Positions 26,570 through 36,401 of a stretch of 64,000 nucleotides of DNA are shown here, piece by piece (position 1 is the first letter of the stretch; each line of letters begins with the position of its first letter). A program made the translations under genes and the position numbers. The stretch comes from Nitricoxidireducens sp046726235 (GTDB lineage: Bacteria; Pseudomonadota; Gammaproteobacteria; Burkholderiales; Rhodocyclaceae), in NCBI GenBank assembly GCA_046726235.1, contig JBKPAD010000011.1:56399-120398 (forward strand), given 5' to 3'. A model generated the notes under the pieces. That model was not told the origin of the DNA, searched no databases, and saw only the letters and a program-made list of their open reading frames with translations.

Positions 26570-27754
26570 ATGTCCAACGAGTACTTCTTCACCTCGGAAT
26601 CGGTCTCCGAAGGCCATCCCGACAAGGTTTCCGACCAGATTTCCGACGCCATCCTCGACGCCATCCTGGCGCAGGACAAGCATTCTCGCGTCGCCGCCGA
26701 GACGCTGTGCAACACCGGGTTGGTGGTGCTGGCCGGCGAAATCACCACGAACGCCAACGTCGATTACATCGGCATCGCGCGCAACGTGCTGAAGCGCATC
26801 GGCTACGACAACACCGAATACGGCATCGACTACAAGGGCTGCGCCGTGCTCGTCGCCTACGACAAGCAGAGCCCGGACATCGCCCAGGGCGTGGACAAGG
26901 CCTACGACGACAACCTCAACCAGGGTGCCGGCGACCAGGGCCTGATGTTCGGCTACGCCTGCGACGAGACCCCCGTGCTGATGCCGTTGCCGATCTACCT
27001 GTCGCACCGCCTCGTCGAGCGCCAGTCGATGCTGCGCCGCGACGGCCGCCTGCCGTGGCTGCGCCCCGACGCCAAGTCGCAGGTGACGGTCCGCTACAAC
27101 AAGGACGGCAAGGCCGAGGCGATCGACACCGTCGTGCTGTCGACCCAGCATTCGCCCGAGATGTCCGACGGCCCGAAGATGAAGCAGGCCGCGATCGACG
27201 CCGTGATCGAGGAGATCATCAAGCCGGTGCTGCCCAAGGAACTGATGAAGGGCAACGTCAAGTACCTCGTCAATCCCACCGGCCGCTTCGTCGTCGGCGG
27301 CCCGCAGGGCGACTGCGGCCTCACCGGCCGCAAGATCATCGTCGACACCTACGGCGGCGCGGCCCCGCACGGCGGCGGCGCGTTCTCGGGCAAGGACCCG
27401 TCGAAGGTCGACCGCTCGGCCGCCTACGCCGGCCGCTACGTGGCGAAGAACATCGTCGCCGCCGGGCTGGCCAGCAAGTGCCTGGTGCAGATCTCCTACG
27501 CCATCGGCGTCGCCGAGCCGACCTCCGTCTGGGTGACGACGCAGGGCACGGGCAAGATCGCCGACGCGACCATCGCCGAACTGGTCAAGAAGCACTTCGA
27601 CCTGCGTCCGAAGGGCATCGTCCAGATGCTCGACCTGCTGCGCCCGATCTACGAGAAGACCGCCGCCTACGGCCACTTCGGCCGCGACGAGCCGGAATTC
27701 TCGTGGGAAGCCACCGACAAGGCCGCCGCCCTCAAGGCCGACGCCGGCGTCTAA
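26570..27754 (+). CDS. metK: S-adenosylmethionine synthetase
   Basis: This enzyme makes S-adenosylmethionine from methionine and ATP. The 394-residue product is of normal length. GHPDKVSDQISDAILD near residue 14 (ATP-binding), GAGDQGLMFGYA near 120, and GGGAFSGKDPSKVDRSAAY near 265 (phosphate loop) are all intact. The start is ATG 26570 behind AAGGAG. It opens the activated methyl cycle cluster metK-ahcY-tlyA-metF. A strong hairpin terminator follows it, so ahcY is transcribed from its own promoter. Confidence 0.98.
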   Translation: MSNEYFFTSESVSEGHPDKVSDQISDAILDAILAQDKHSRVAAETLCNTGLVVLAGEITTNANVDYIGIARNVLKRIGYDNTEYGIDYKGCAVLVAYDKQSPDIAQGVDKAYDDNLNQGAGDQGLMFGYACDETPVLMPLPIYLSHRLVERQSMLRRDGRLPWLRPDAKSQVTVRYNKDGKAEAIDTVVLSTQHSPEMSDGPKMKQAAIDAVIEEIIKPVLPKELMKGNVKYLVNPTGRFVVGGPQGDCGLTGRKIIVDTYGGAAPHGGGAFSGKDPSKVDRSAAYAGRYVAKNIVAAGLASKCLVQISYAIGVAEPTSVWVTTQGTGKIADATIAELVKKHFDLRPKGIVQMLDLLRPIYEKTAAYGHFGRDEPEFSWEATDKAAALKADAGV

Positions 27755-27776
27755 GGCAAAGCCCGCTGCACCAGGC

Positions 27777-27808
27777 AACGGCCGGCCCCTCGGGTCGGCC
27801 GTTTTCTT
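27777..27808 (+). terminator. Rho-independent terminator after metK
   Basis: A 12-pair stem (27777-27788 with 27792-27803, one G-U wobble) with a three-base loop is followed by TTTTCTTT. It lies 22 bases after the metK stop and separates metK from the SAH riboswitch unit. Confidence 0.88.
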
Positions 27809-27824
27809 TGGGCCGGCTCCCGCG

Positions 27825-27830
27825 TATAAT
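27825..27830 (+). promoter_or_regulatory. -10 box of the ahcY riboswitch transcript
   Basis: A perfect TATAAT sits 10 bases before the riboswitch aptamer, so the transcript would begin almost at the aptamer's first stem. The -35 region (TTTTCT around 27802) is weak and merges with the metK terminator T-tract. Confidence 0.6.
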
Positions 27831-27840
27831 CCGCCGCCTT

Positions 27841-27935
27841 CCGAGGAGCGCTGCGAGGGATTCCCCCAGGCTCGGATATTCCAGAACCGCGCTCACCTGA
27901 CCAACCCTGCCGGGTTCGGGATCACGGGTGAGCTG
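27841..27935 (+). promoter_or_regulatory. S-adenosylhomocysteine (SAH) riboswitch upstream of ahcY
   Basis: The stretch opens CCGAGGAGCGCTGCGA and closes its first stem with CTCGG at 27871-27875, the hallmark of the SAH riboswitch. AGCGC (27847-27851) can pair with GCGCT (27889-27893) as the expected pseudoknot. Downstream, GGTGAGC (27927-27933) is complementary to GCTCACC (27891-27897), so it can compete with the pseudoknot; this looks like the expression switch. In this class SAH binding turns on the genes that remove SAH, and ahcY directly follows. Confidence 0.9.
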
Positions 27936-27980
27936 CACGCAGTACCCCTTCCCTCCCGGTCGCAAGTTCAAGGAGTTCGC

Positions 27981-29396
<1,416 letters not shown>

Positions 29397-29400
29397 GCCG

Positions 29401-30249
29401 ATGGCCATGCGGTCCTTCCATGCGCGTACGCGCAAGAGCGAAATGCACTACGAGGGCATCGCTCCCGAGCGTCCGCCGGCGGAGCCGCGCGACCGCCACG
29501 GCCTGGTGCGCGCCGATGCGCTGATGGTGACGCGGGGGCTCGCGCCCTCGCGCACCGTCGCCCAGCGCATGATCGCCGCCGGCCGCGTCAGCGGCCCGGA
29601 CGGACGCATCGACAAGCCTTCGCATGAAGTGGCGCCCGACGTCGCGCTGCAGGTGACGCAAGACGAGGACGACCGCTACGTCTCGCGCGGCGGCCTCAAG
29701 CTGGCGGGCGCGCTCGCGCACACCGGCATCGACGTGCGCGGCAAGACCTGCCTCGACGTCGGCCAGAGCACCGGCGGCTTCACCGACTGCCTGCTGCAGG
29801 CCGGCGCGGCGCGCGTGGTCGGCGTCGATGTCGGTCACGAGCAATTGCGGCCGAAGCTGCGCGACGATCCGCGCGTCGCCTGCATCGAGGGCATCAACGC
29901 GCGTGCGCTCGAGCGCGAGGATATCGGCGAGCATTGCCCCGAAGCGGGCTTCGACCTCATCGTCGCCGACGTCAGCTTCATCTCGCTGACCCTGGTGCTG
30001 CCGCAGCTGCCGGCGCTGCTGGCCGCGGGCGGCGAGATGCTGCTGCTGGTGAAGCCGCAGTTCGAGATGGGCAGCCCCGAGGCGGTCGGCAAGGGCGGCG
30101 TGATCCGCGATCCGGCCGTCTATCCGAAGGTCGAGGCGAAGATCCGCGCGGCCTGCGGGGAAGCGCAGCTCAAGCCAGGCGAGTGGTTCGAGAGCCCGAT
30201 CCCCGGCGGCGACGGCAATCGCGAGTTCTTCATCCGGATTACCCAATGA
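29401..30249 (+). CDS. tlyA: TlyA-family S4/FtsJ rRNA methyltransferase (hemolysin A-like)
   Basis: The 282-residue protein carries an extra N-terminal stretch of about 35 residues, then an S4 RNA-binding domain (LVRADALMVTRGLAPSRTVA, about 37-95). An FtsJ-like methyltransferase follows, with CLDVGQSTGGFTDCLLQ near residue 117 and LIVADVSFISL near 188. TlyA proteins methylate rRNA 2'-O-ribose in the actinobacterial example; the role in proteobacteria is less defined. It lies four bases after ahcY and overlaps metF by four bases, so it shares the SAH-controlled transcript. Confidence 0.88.
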   Translation: MAMRSFHARTRKSEMHYEGIAPERPPAEPRDRHGLVRADALMVTRGLAPSRTVAQRMIAAGRVSGPDGRIDKPSHEVAPDVALQVTQDEDDRYVSRGGLKLAGALAHTGIDVRGKTCLDVGQSTGGFTDCLLQAGAARVVGVDVGHEQLRPKLRDDPRVACIEGINARALEREDIGEHCPEAGFDLIVADVSFISLTLVLPQLPALLAAGGEMLLLVKPQFEMGSPEAVGKGGVIRDPAVYPKVEAKIRAACGEAQLKPGEWFESPIPGGDGNREFFIRITQ

Positions 30250-31085
30250 ACCGACCCGAAATCTCCATCGAATTCTTCCCGCCGCAGACCACCGAGGGCC
30301 TGGAGAAGCTGCGCGCGGTGCGCGCCCAGCTCGCCGCCATCGAGCCGGCGTTCTTCTCCGTCACCTTCGGTGCCGGCGGTTCGACGCGCGACCGCACCTT
30401 CGACGTGGTGATGGAAATCGCCGCCGAGGGCCGCGTCGCCGCGCCGCACCTGTCGTGCATCGGCTCGACGCGCGACAACGTGCGCGCCATCCTCGAGGAC
30501 TACCGCGCCCACGACATCCGCCGCCTCGTCGCCCTGCGCGGCGACCTGCCCTCGGGCATGGCCGATGCTGGCGCGTTCCGCTACGCCAACGAGCTCGTCG
30601 AGTTCATCCGCAAGGAGACCGGCGACTGGTTCCACATCGAGGTCGCCGCCTACCCCGAGTGGCATCCGCAGGCGAAGACGCCGCGCGAAGACCTGACGAA
30701 CTTCAAGCGCAAGGTCGACGCCGGCGCCGATTCGTCGATCACCCAGTTCTTCTACAGCGCGGACGCCTACGACAACTTCGTCGCCGAAGCCCGGGCGGCC
30801 GGCGTGACGATCCCGATCGTACCCGGCATCATGCCGATCGGCTCGTTCTCCAAGCTCGCCCGCTTCGCCGACAACTGCGGCGCCGACATCCCGCGCTGGA
30901 TGCGCCGCAAGTTCGAGAGCTACGGCGACGACGCCCCATCGATCCGCGCCTTCGGCCTCGACGTCGTCACCGGCCTGTGCGAGCAGCTCCTGGAGCGCGG
31001 CGCGCCCGGCCTGCACTTCTACACGCTGAACCAAGCCGGACTTACGACCGAGATCGTCAAGCGACTCGGACTTGCGACGACATGA
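30246..31085 (+). CDS. metF: Methylenetetrahydrofolate reductase
   Basis: This flavoenzyme reduces methylene-THF to methyl-THF for methionine synthesis. The 279-residue product has ISIEFFPPQTTEGLEKL at the start, SVTFGAGGSTRDRT, RRLVALRGDLPSG (FAD/folate site) and ITQFFYSADAYDNF. It overlaps tlyA by ATGA and is followed by another ATGA overlap. With metK and ahcY it forms most of the methyl cycle; the methionine synthase gene is not in this window. Confidence 0.97.
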   Translation: MNRPEISIEFFPPQTTEGLEKLRAVRAQLAAIEPAFFSVTFGAGGSTRDRTFDVVMEIAAEGRVAAPHLSCIGSTRDNVRAILEDYRAHDIRRLVALRGDLPSGMADAGAFRYANELVEFIRKETGDWFHIEVAAYPEWHPQAKTPREDLTNFKRKVDAGADSSITQFFYSADAYDNFVAEARAAGVTIPIVPGIMPIGSFSKLARFADNCGADIPRWMRRKFESYGDDAPSIRAFGLDVVTGLCEQLLERGAPGLHFYTLNQAGLTTEIVKRLGLATT

Positions 31086-31441
31086 GCCACACCAAGTCGC
31101 GTGAAGTCGTTCTTCCGGTCAGGATCACGCCGGAACTGGTCAAAGGGCTTGATGCGCTGCGAAGTGCCTGGAAGCAGGATCCTCATTCGATCCCCAGGGG
31201 GCTGTCCTGCTCCGAATCCAAGGCGGGTCAGTTCGTCCTCGTCGCCGCGGAGTCGGTGTTCACGACCATCCCGGGCGCGTGTGTCATCAAGGGGATCGGA
31301 GCCCTGGAACTCGTTGGGTCCGAACCTTTGTTCGAAGAGGGTGCGAGCTCGAAGACGCTGGTCCTGCGGGATACACCCGAGGGGTGGCGGTTTTCCGTGA
31401 AGTACCTTCCGCCCATCGTCCGCGAACGCAACGCGAAGTAA
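31082..31441 (+). CDS. Hypothetical protein coupled to metF
   Basis: The product is 119 residues, soluble, with no signal peptide and no family I recognise. The start reads MSHTKSREVVLPVRITPEL, and the C-terminal half (LELVGSEPLFEEGASSKTL, GWRFSVKYLPPIVRERN) suggests a small beta-rich fold. Its codons are less GC-biased than those of metF, hinting at a separate origin. The ATGA overlap with metF implies coupled translation. It converges with the histidine kinase gene 18 bases downstream. Confidence 0.7.
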   Translation: MSHTKSREVVLPVRITPELVKGLDALRSAWKQDPHSIPRGLSCSESKAGQFVLVAAESVFTTIPGACVIKGIGALELVGSEPLFEEGASSKTLVLRDTPEGWRFSVKYLPPIVRERNAK

Positions 31442-31459
31442 GCCGAGTTACCGGCGGCC

Positions 31460-33373
31460 TCAGGCCGCTTTCGCCAGCGCCAGCATCTGCTGTACCAGCG
31501 CACGCAGCTTGCCTGGCCGCACCGGCTTCGTCAGCAGCGCGAACTGCCGGCGCGCCGCGCCGACGATCAGCCGGTCGTTGACGTCGGCCGTCAGCAGCAG
31601 CACCGGCAACGCACCGTAGCGCGCGCGCAGCGCGAAGCCGGCGGCGATGCCGTCGGTGCCGTCGGTGCCGTCGGCGAGGCGGAAATCGCAGATTGCCATG
31701 TCCGGCGCAATGCCTTCGTCGCCGCAGCGCTGCAGCGCCTCGGCGACTGAGGCGGCGCTGATCGCCACGCAGCCCCAGCTGCGCGCCAGTTCAGCCAGGC
31801 CGGCGGTCGCTTCGGCTTCGTTCTCGATGATGACCAGCGTGCCGGTCAGCTGCGCCGCGCCCGCGGCCGGTTCCTGCGTCACGGCCCTGCGCGCGTGTCC
31901 CAGCGGCACTTCGATGCGGAACACCGAGCCGCGCCCCGGCACCGAGCGCACGCCCAGCGGCAGCTTCAGCAATTGCGACAGGCGATCGCAGATCGCCAGC
32001 CCGAGGCCGAGGCCCTTCTCCCGGTTGCGTTCGGGGTTGGCGAGCTGCACGTATTCGCTGAAGATTTCCTGCAGGTGCTCGGCGCCGATGCCGGCCCCGG
32101 TGTCCCAGACCTCGATGACGGCCTTGTCGGCTCGCCGGCGGCAGGCGAGCAGCACGCCGCCGCGTGTCGTGTAGCGCAGCGCGTTGCTGAGGAAGTTCAT
32201 CAGGATGCGGCCGAGCAGTTGCTGGTCGGTGCTCAGCCAGACGTTGCAGCGGCGCACGCGCAACTGCAGGTTGCGCGCCTCGGCGCTGCCGGCGAACTCG
32301 AGCCGCAGGCGCGCGAACAGCTCGTCGAGCTGGAAGTCCGACGGCTTCGGCACCACCAGCCCGGCGTCGAGACGCGATATGTCGAGCAGCGTGTCGAGCA
32401 GATCCTGGAGCGCGGCGACGGACGCATTGACGTTCGCCACCAGGGGTTGCGCCTCGGGCGTGTTCGGCACCTGGGACAGGCGCGAGGCGAACAGGCCGAG
32501 GGCGTGCAGCGGCTGGCGCAGGTCGTGGCTGGCGGCGGCGAGGAAGCGGGTCTTGGCGGCGTTGGCGCGCTCCGCTTCGTCCTTGCGCTCGCGCAGTTCG
32601 GCCGTGGCGGCGGCGATCTGCTGCACGAGGTAGTCCTGCGCCAGGCCGACGCGCTGCGCCATGTGGTTGATGCCGTTCTCGAGCGCCGGCATCACCTCCG
32701 AGGGGTCGGGGCTCACGCGCGCCGAGAGATCGCCCTGGCCGATGCGTTCGACGACGTCGCCGATGTGGAGGATCGGCCGCGTGACGCCGCGCGCGATGCG
32801 CAGCGCCAGCGCCGCCGCCAGCAGCAGGCCGGCCAGCGCCACGACGGCGTCGATGAGGAGGTGCCGGTCGCGCTCGGCGTCGAGACGCGCGCGCGACATC
32901 TCGAGAATGACGAAGCCATCGACTTCGCCTTTCGGCTCCGGCGTCTCGGTGCCCGAGTAGACGTCGTCCACCGGCAGGCGCGAGCGCCGGATCGGCGTCG
33001 TCACCACCGTGACCGGCCCGGCGTTCACGATCTCCTCCTCCCAGCCGACGATGCCGGACGTCCGGCGCACGCTCGCGCCGCTGCTGGCGAGCGGCGTGCC
33101 GCGCACGTCGAGGATGGTGACGGCGCGGATCTCCTCGTCGCCGGCCTGCGCCGCCCGCACCAGCGCATCGAGGGCTTCGCGGCTGCCGGAGAAGACGCCG
33201 AACTCGGCGGCGCTCGCCACCTGGCGCGCCTCGGCGCGCGCCCGCGCGCGCAAGGCTTCGTCGAGACTCTGGTACTGGCGGTCGGCCAGGATCGTCGCCA
33301 GCGCGACCGCCACCAGCACGGCCGGCAGGACGGCCGCAACCAGTAGACGCATGACGAGCCGGCTGCGCTTCAT
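31460..33373 (-). CDS. Hybrid sensor histidine kinase with C-terminal receiver
   Basis: This 637-residue membrane kinase has TM1 at about 8-30, a periplasmic sensor region, TM2 near 172-192 and HAMP to about 245. HisKA follows with ASHDLRQPLHALGLF (phospho-His), then an ATPase domain with NFLSNALRYTTRGG, VWDTGAGIG and GLGLGLAICDRL. The C-terminal receiver (about 515-633) has its Asp in AICDFRLAD and Lys in LLTKPVRPGKL. All catalytic residues are present. A 9-base tandem repeat near 31649-31675 adds a Thr-Asp-Gly duplication in the receiver. It overlaps the binding-protein gene by four bases and is the last gene of the receptor cassette. Confidence 0.93.
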   Translation of the reverse strand: MKRSRLVMRLLVAAVLPAVLVAVALATILADRQYQSLDEALRARARAEARQVASAAEFGVFSGSREALDALVRAAQAGDEEIRAVTILDVRGTPLASSGASVRRTSGIVGWEEEIVNAGPVTVVTTPIRRSRLPVDDVYSGTETPEPKGEVDGFVILEMSRARLDAERDRHLLIDAVVALAGLLLAAALALRIARGVTRPILHIGDVVERIGQGDLSARVSPDPSEVMPALENGINHMAQRVGLAQDYLVQQIAAATAELRERKDEAERANAAKTRFLAAASHDLRQPLHALGLFASRLSQVPNTPEAQPLVANVNASVAALQDLLDTLLDISRLDAGLVVPKPSDFQLDELFARLRLEFAGSAEARNLQLRVRRCNVWLSTDQQLLGRILMNFLSNALRYTTRGGVLLACRRRADKAVIEVWDTGAGIGAEHLQEIFSEYVQLANPERNREKGLGLGLAICDRLSQLLKLPLGVRSVPGRGSVFRIEVPLGHARRAVTQEPAAGAAQLTGTLVIIENEAEATAGLAELARSWGCVAISAASVAEALQRCGDEGIAPDMAICDFRLADGTDGTDGIAAGFALRARYGALPVLLLTADVNDRLIVGAARRQFALLTKPVRPGKLRALVQQMLALAKAA

Positions 33374-34305
33374 TGCACTTTCTCCCTCGACAGCCGTTCG
33401 GTCCAGCGCGCGGCAGCGTCTTCCTCGATGGCGATGCCCAGCGAACGGGCGACGTCGGCATTGACGCCGATCACGAACGCCCGCGGTCCTTGCGGTGGCG
33501 GCAACGAACGCCCGCCCAGCACGCCGCGCACGACCTCGGCCGCCTGGACGCCGGCCTGCGCCGGGGTCGAATAGAGCGACAGCAGAGCGCCGGCCCTGAC
33601 ATACGCCGGCGAAAACCCGATCAGGGGCACGCGCTGCCGGTAGGCAGCCATGAGGATGTTCTGGATCGTCGCGCCGTTGTAGACCTGGCCGTCCGGCAGC
33701 GCCATGAGGACATCCGCTTCCTCCAGGACGCGCTGGGTCGCACCGGACAGCTGATCGGGCGCACCGACGCGCCCCACGACCAGTTCGAGGCCGTGTTCCG
33801 CCGCCGCGCGCGTCAGTTCCGGTTCAAGGCCACGTGAATCGGGCCCCAGGAGCATGCCGATGCGATTGCGCGCCGGCAGGGTCAGGCGGAGCAGCGCGAA
33901 CTGCCGCGCCAGCGGCTGGTCGAGCCAGATGGCAGAGGCGGCGGCGCGCGCGCGCCCGTGCGTTTCCACCAGCTTCGCGTATGCGGCCCGCGGCACCAGG
34001 ATCGCGAGCAGTGCTGCCCTGGCATCTGCCTCGATCATCCCGCGCAAGGCACCCAACCCGACGGTGACGATCACGCGCGGCGTCGCCGCCGGGCTGCCGC
34101 CGACCAGTTCGCGCCAGGGGCGGACCAGGATGTCTACATGTCCCCCGCGCTGCAGTTCGCTGCGGACCGCTTCGGCGGCTTCCGCATACGCGCCGCCCGG
34201 TTCGGACAAGGCGACCCAGACCGCAGGCTCCGCGGCGAACGCACGCCCGGCGAATGTATATGTCATTAGACATAGACAGGCGGCCGCGATGAGGGATGCC
34301 CGCAT
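33370..34305 (-). CDS. Periplasmic ABC-type substrate-binding protein without transporter partners
   Basis: The 311-residue protein has a signal peptide ending near AGRAFAAEPAVW. The mature part looks like the two-lobed ABC substrate-binding family found with hybrid kinases: VTVGLGALRGMI, LPARNRIGMLLGPDSRG and QRVPLIGFSPAYVRAGALLSLYS. No ABC permease or ATPase gene is adjacent. It overlaps the kinase gene by four bases and lies two bases after the TonB receptor gene, so it more likely presents a ligand to the kinase than feeds a transporter. This functional reading is inference. Confidence 0.85.
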   Translation of the reverse strand: MRASLIAAACLCLMTYTFAGRAFAAEPAVWVALSEPGGAYAEAAEAVRSELQRGGHVDILVRPWRELVGGSPAATPRVIVTVGLGALRGMIEADARAALLAILVPRAAYAKLVETHGRARAAASAIWLDQPLARQFALLRLTLPARNRIGMLLGPDSRGLEPELTRAAAEHGLELVVGRVGAPDQLSGATQRVLEEADVLMALPDGQVYNGATIQNILMAAYRQRVPLIGFSPAYVRAGALLSLYSTPAQAGVQAAEVVRGVLGGRSLPPPQGPRAFVIGVNADVARSLGIAIEEDAAARWTERLSREKVQ

Positions 34306-34307
34306 GG

Positions 34308-36353
34308 TCAGAACTCGAGCAGCAGGCTGAAATAACCGCGACGCGAGGACAGCGTCTCGCTCGAATGCTCGCCGTGAGGCGTGCCGTCGCTCTGCACGGT
34401 AAAGGCGAGTTCGCCCTTGCTCGGGCCGGCGCGGAACCGGTAGCCGAGGCGCCAGTCGAGGCGCTGCCAGCTCACCGCGCGCGTGTTGTTGGACCACTTC
34501 ATTGCGCCGACGGTATGGTGGGTCGCCGACAACTCGAGGCCGCCGGGCAGCCGCTGCATGATCATCAGCATCGTCGTGTGGGTCGGTGCGGATTCGCGCG
34601 CCAGCCCCAGCTCGCGGTTCTCGATGTCGGACACCGGCGGATACAGCCCGGGGACGAAGCCGGCCACGCTGCCCGCGGCCGGCAGGTTCAGCCGCGGCAG
34701 CACGCGCACGAACGACTGGTTCAGGATCACGCGGGTGTCGCGCGCCGGCTGCCAGCGCAGCTGGTACTCGCCGCCGCGTATTTCGAACGCCGCGGCGTTG
34801 TAGCCGCGCGTGGCGACGCAGGATTTGACGCGCAGCACATTGCAGACGGGAACCGGGAGGATCGTTTCGAGCGCCAGGATGCGATCGGCCACGCGCTCCC
34901 GGAAGAGGCGGACGTCGCCGACCAGGCCGACATTCCGGAATTCGCCGACCCAGCCGATCTCGGCGCTGGTCACGCTCTCGGGCCGCAGCGGCGAGCCGTC
35001 GGCCAGCATGCCGCGGCGCGTCACCAGGCCTGTGGTGGAAACGAAGGCCGCGTTGCCCCTCGTTTCATACAGGGAAGGCGCGCGATAGGCGCGCGCCACG
35101 CCGAAGCGCAGCGTCTGCTCCGGCGTCACGTGCCAGTTCATGACCGCACGCGGTGCGAAGGTGGTCTTGGAATTGGTGTCGCGTTCCCAGGTGCCGCCGA
35201 CGTTCGCCGTCGCCGCAGTACCGAAGCGCCACTCGACATTGGCGAAACCACGCACGACCGATAACGACACATCGTCCTGCGTCCCGTACCAGATCGGCGC
35301 GCGCACCTGGTCGGTCCTGTATTCCCCGCCCCAGACGACGCGGCCGTCGCGCCAAAAGCCGAAGCTGTGCTTCGCCTCGACGTTGTTGCGGATCGAACGG
35401 TAGCCGTAGTCGACGAACACCGTGTCGCCGTTGTCGTTTCCGACGAAGGCGTCGATGCCGCTCTCCTCGGTGCGGTAGTAGCGCAGCGACAGATCCTCGC
35501 CTGCATCCAGGGTCCGCTTCCAGCCCGCGGCGACGAACTGCTGGCTCAGCTGCTGGTTGCGGCGCGGATTGGTGGTGGAGCCGCTGCCGACGTCGATATT
35601 CGTGACGATCTCGCCGGCCTGGAGCTGCAGTTCGTCGCTCAAGCCGAGGCGCCAGTCGGCGCGAAGGTCGAGCAGCTGCTGGCGCCTGTCGTCTTTCACG
35701 AACTCGTAACCCTTGTCCTTCGTGCCTTCGGCGGTAGCGCGCACATGGAAATCAGAGCCGCCCGCCCCGAGCCGCACGCGCCGATCATTGACGCCCTGGG
35801 TGCCCGAGCGCACTTCCAGCGCAGCGCCGTGCGTGTCGGCAGCATGGCGCGTGACGATATTGACGACGCCGAGGAAGGAGTTGGATCCGTAGGCCGCGGA
35901 GTTCGAGCCTCGCATCACCTCGATGCGCTCGATGTCGTCGAGGCTGACGGGAACGAGATTCCAGTTCACGCCGCCCATGAAGAACGGCGAGTACTGGGAG
36001 CGCCCGTCGACGAGCACCTGCAGGTGCCGCGAGAAGTCCTCCGCGATGCCATGGTAGGAGGCGGTCGGCTGACCGTTCGGAACATGCGCGACCTGGAAGC
36101 CCGGGACCAGCCGGAGCACCTCTGCAAGCTCGCGCACGCCAGAACGCCGGATGGTTTCGCGGTCGATCACCGTCACGGCGCCCGGCGCATCCTGCAGGGG
36201 CTGTGCAAGTCGCGATACCGACAGCACGACCGGAAGCTCCTCGAAGTAGTCGCGCTCGCTGGGTTCGGGCGGCGCCTGGGCGACTGCGAGAGCCGGCCAG
36301 ATGGACGCGGCCAGCAGGCCGCAGCACTGGACAAGGGATAGGCGCGGGTTCAT
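34308..36353 (-). CDS. TonB-dependent outer-membrane receptor
   Basis: The 681-residue protein has a signal peptide (cleavage near ALAVAQA) and a TonB-box-like LPVVLSVSRL. The plug domain (APGAVTVIDRETIRRSGVRE, VMRGSNSAAYGSNSFLGVVNI) is followed by a 22-strand-type barrel ending in LLLEF with terminal Phe. It is short compared with siderophore receptors and resembles the vitamin/metal group. The ligand is unknown. It heads the three-gene cassette with the binding protein and hybrid kinase. Confidence 0.9.
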   Translation of the reverse strand: MNPRLSLVQCCGLLAASIWPALAVAQAPPEPSERDYFEELPVVLSVSRLAQPLQDAPGAVTVIDRETIRRSGVRELAEVLRLVPGFQVAHVPNGQPTASYHGIAEDFSRHLQVLVDGRSQYSPFFMGGVNWNLVPVSLDDIERIEVMRGSNSAAYGSNSFLGVVNIVTRHAADTHGAALEVRSGTQGVNDRRVRLGAGGSDFHVRATAEGTKDKGYEFVKDDRRQQLLDLRADWRLGLSDELQLQAGEIVTNIDVGSGSTTNPRRNQQLSQQFVAAGWKRTLDAGEDLSLRYYRTEESGIDAFVGNDNGDTVFVDYGYRSIRNNVEAKHSFGFWRDGRVVWGGEYRTDQVRAPIWYGTQDDVSLSVVRGFANVEWRFGTAATANVGGTWERDTNSKTTFAPRAVMNWHVTPEQTLRFGVARAYRAPSLYETRGNAAFVSTTGLVTRRGMLADGSPLRPESVTSAEIGWVGEFRNVGLVGDVRLFRERVADRILALETILPVPVCNVLRVKSCVATRGYNAAAFEIRGGEYQLRWQPARDTRVILNQSFVRVLPRLNLPAAGSVAGFVPGLYPPVSDIENRELGLARESAPTHTTMLMIMQRLPGGLELSATHHTVGAMKWSNNTRAVSWQRLDWRLGYRFRAGPSKGELAFTVQSDGTPHGEHSSETLSSRRGYFSLLLEF

Positions 36354-36401
36354 GGCGTTGGGATGGATATTCCGGCGGATTATATGCCGCCGGAAACCGG
36401 C

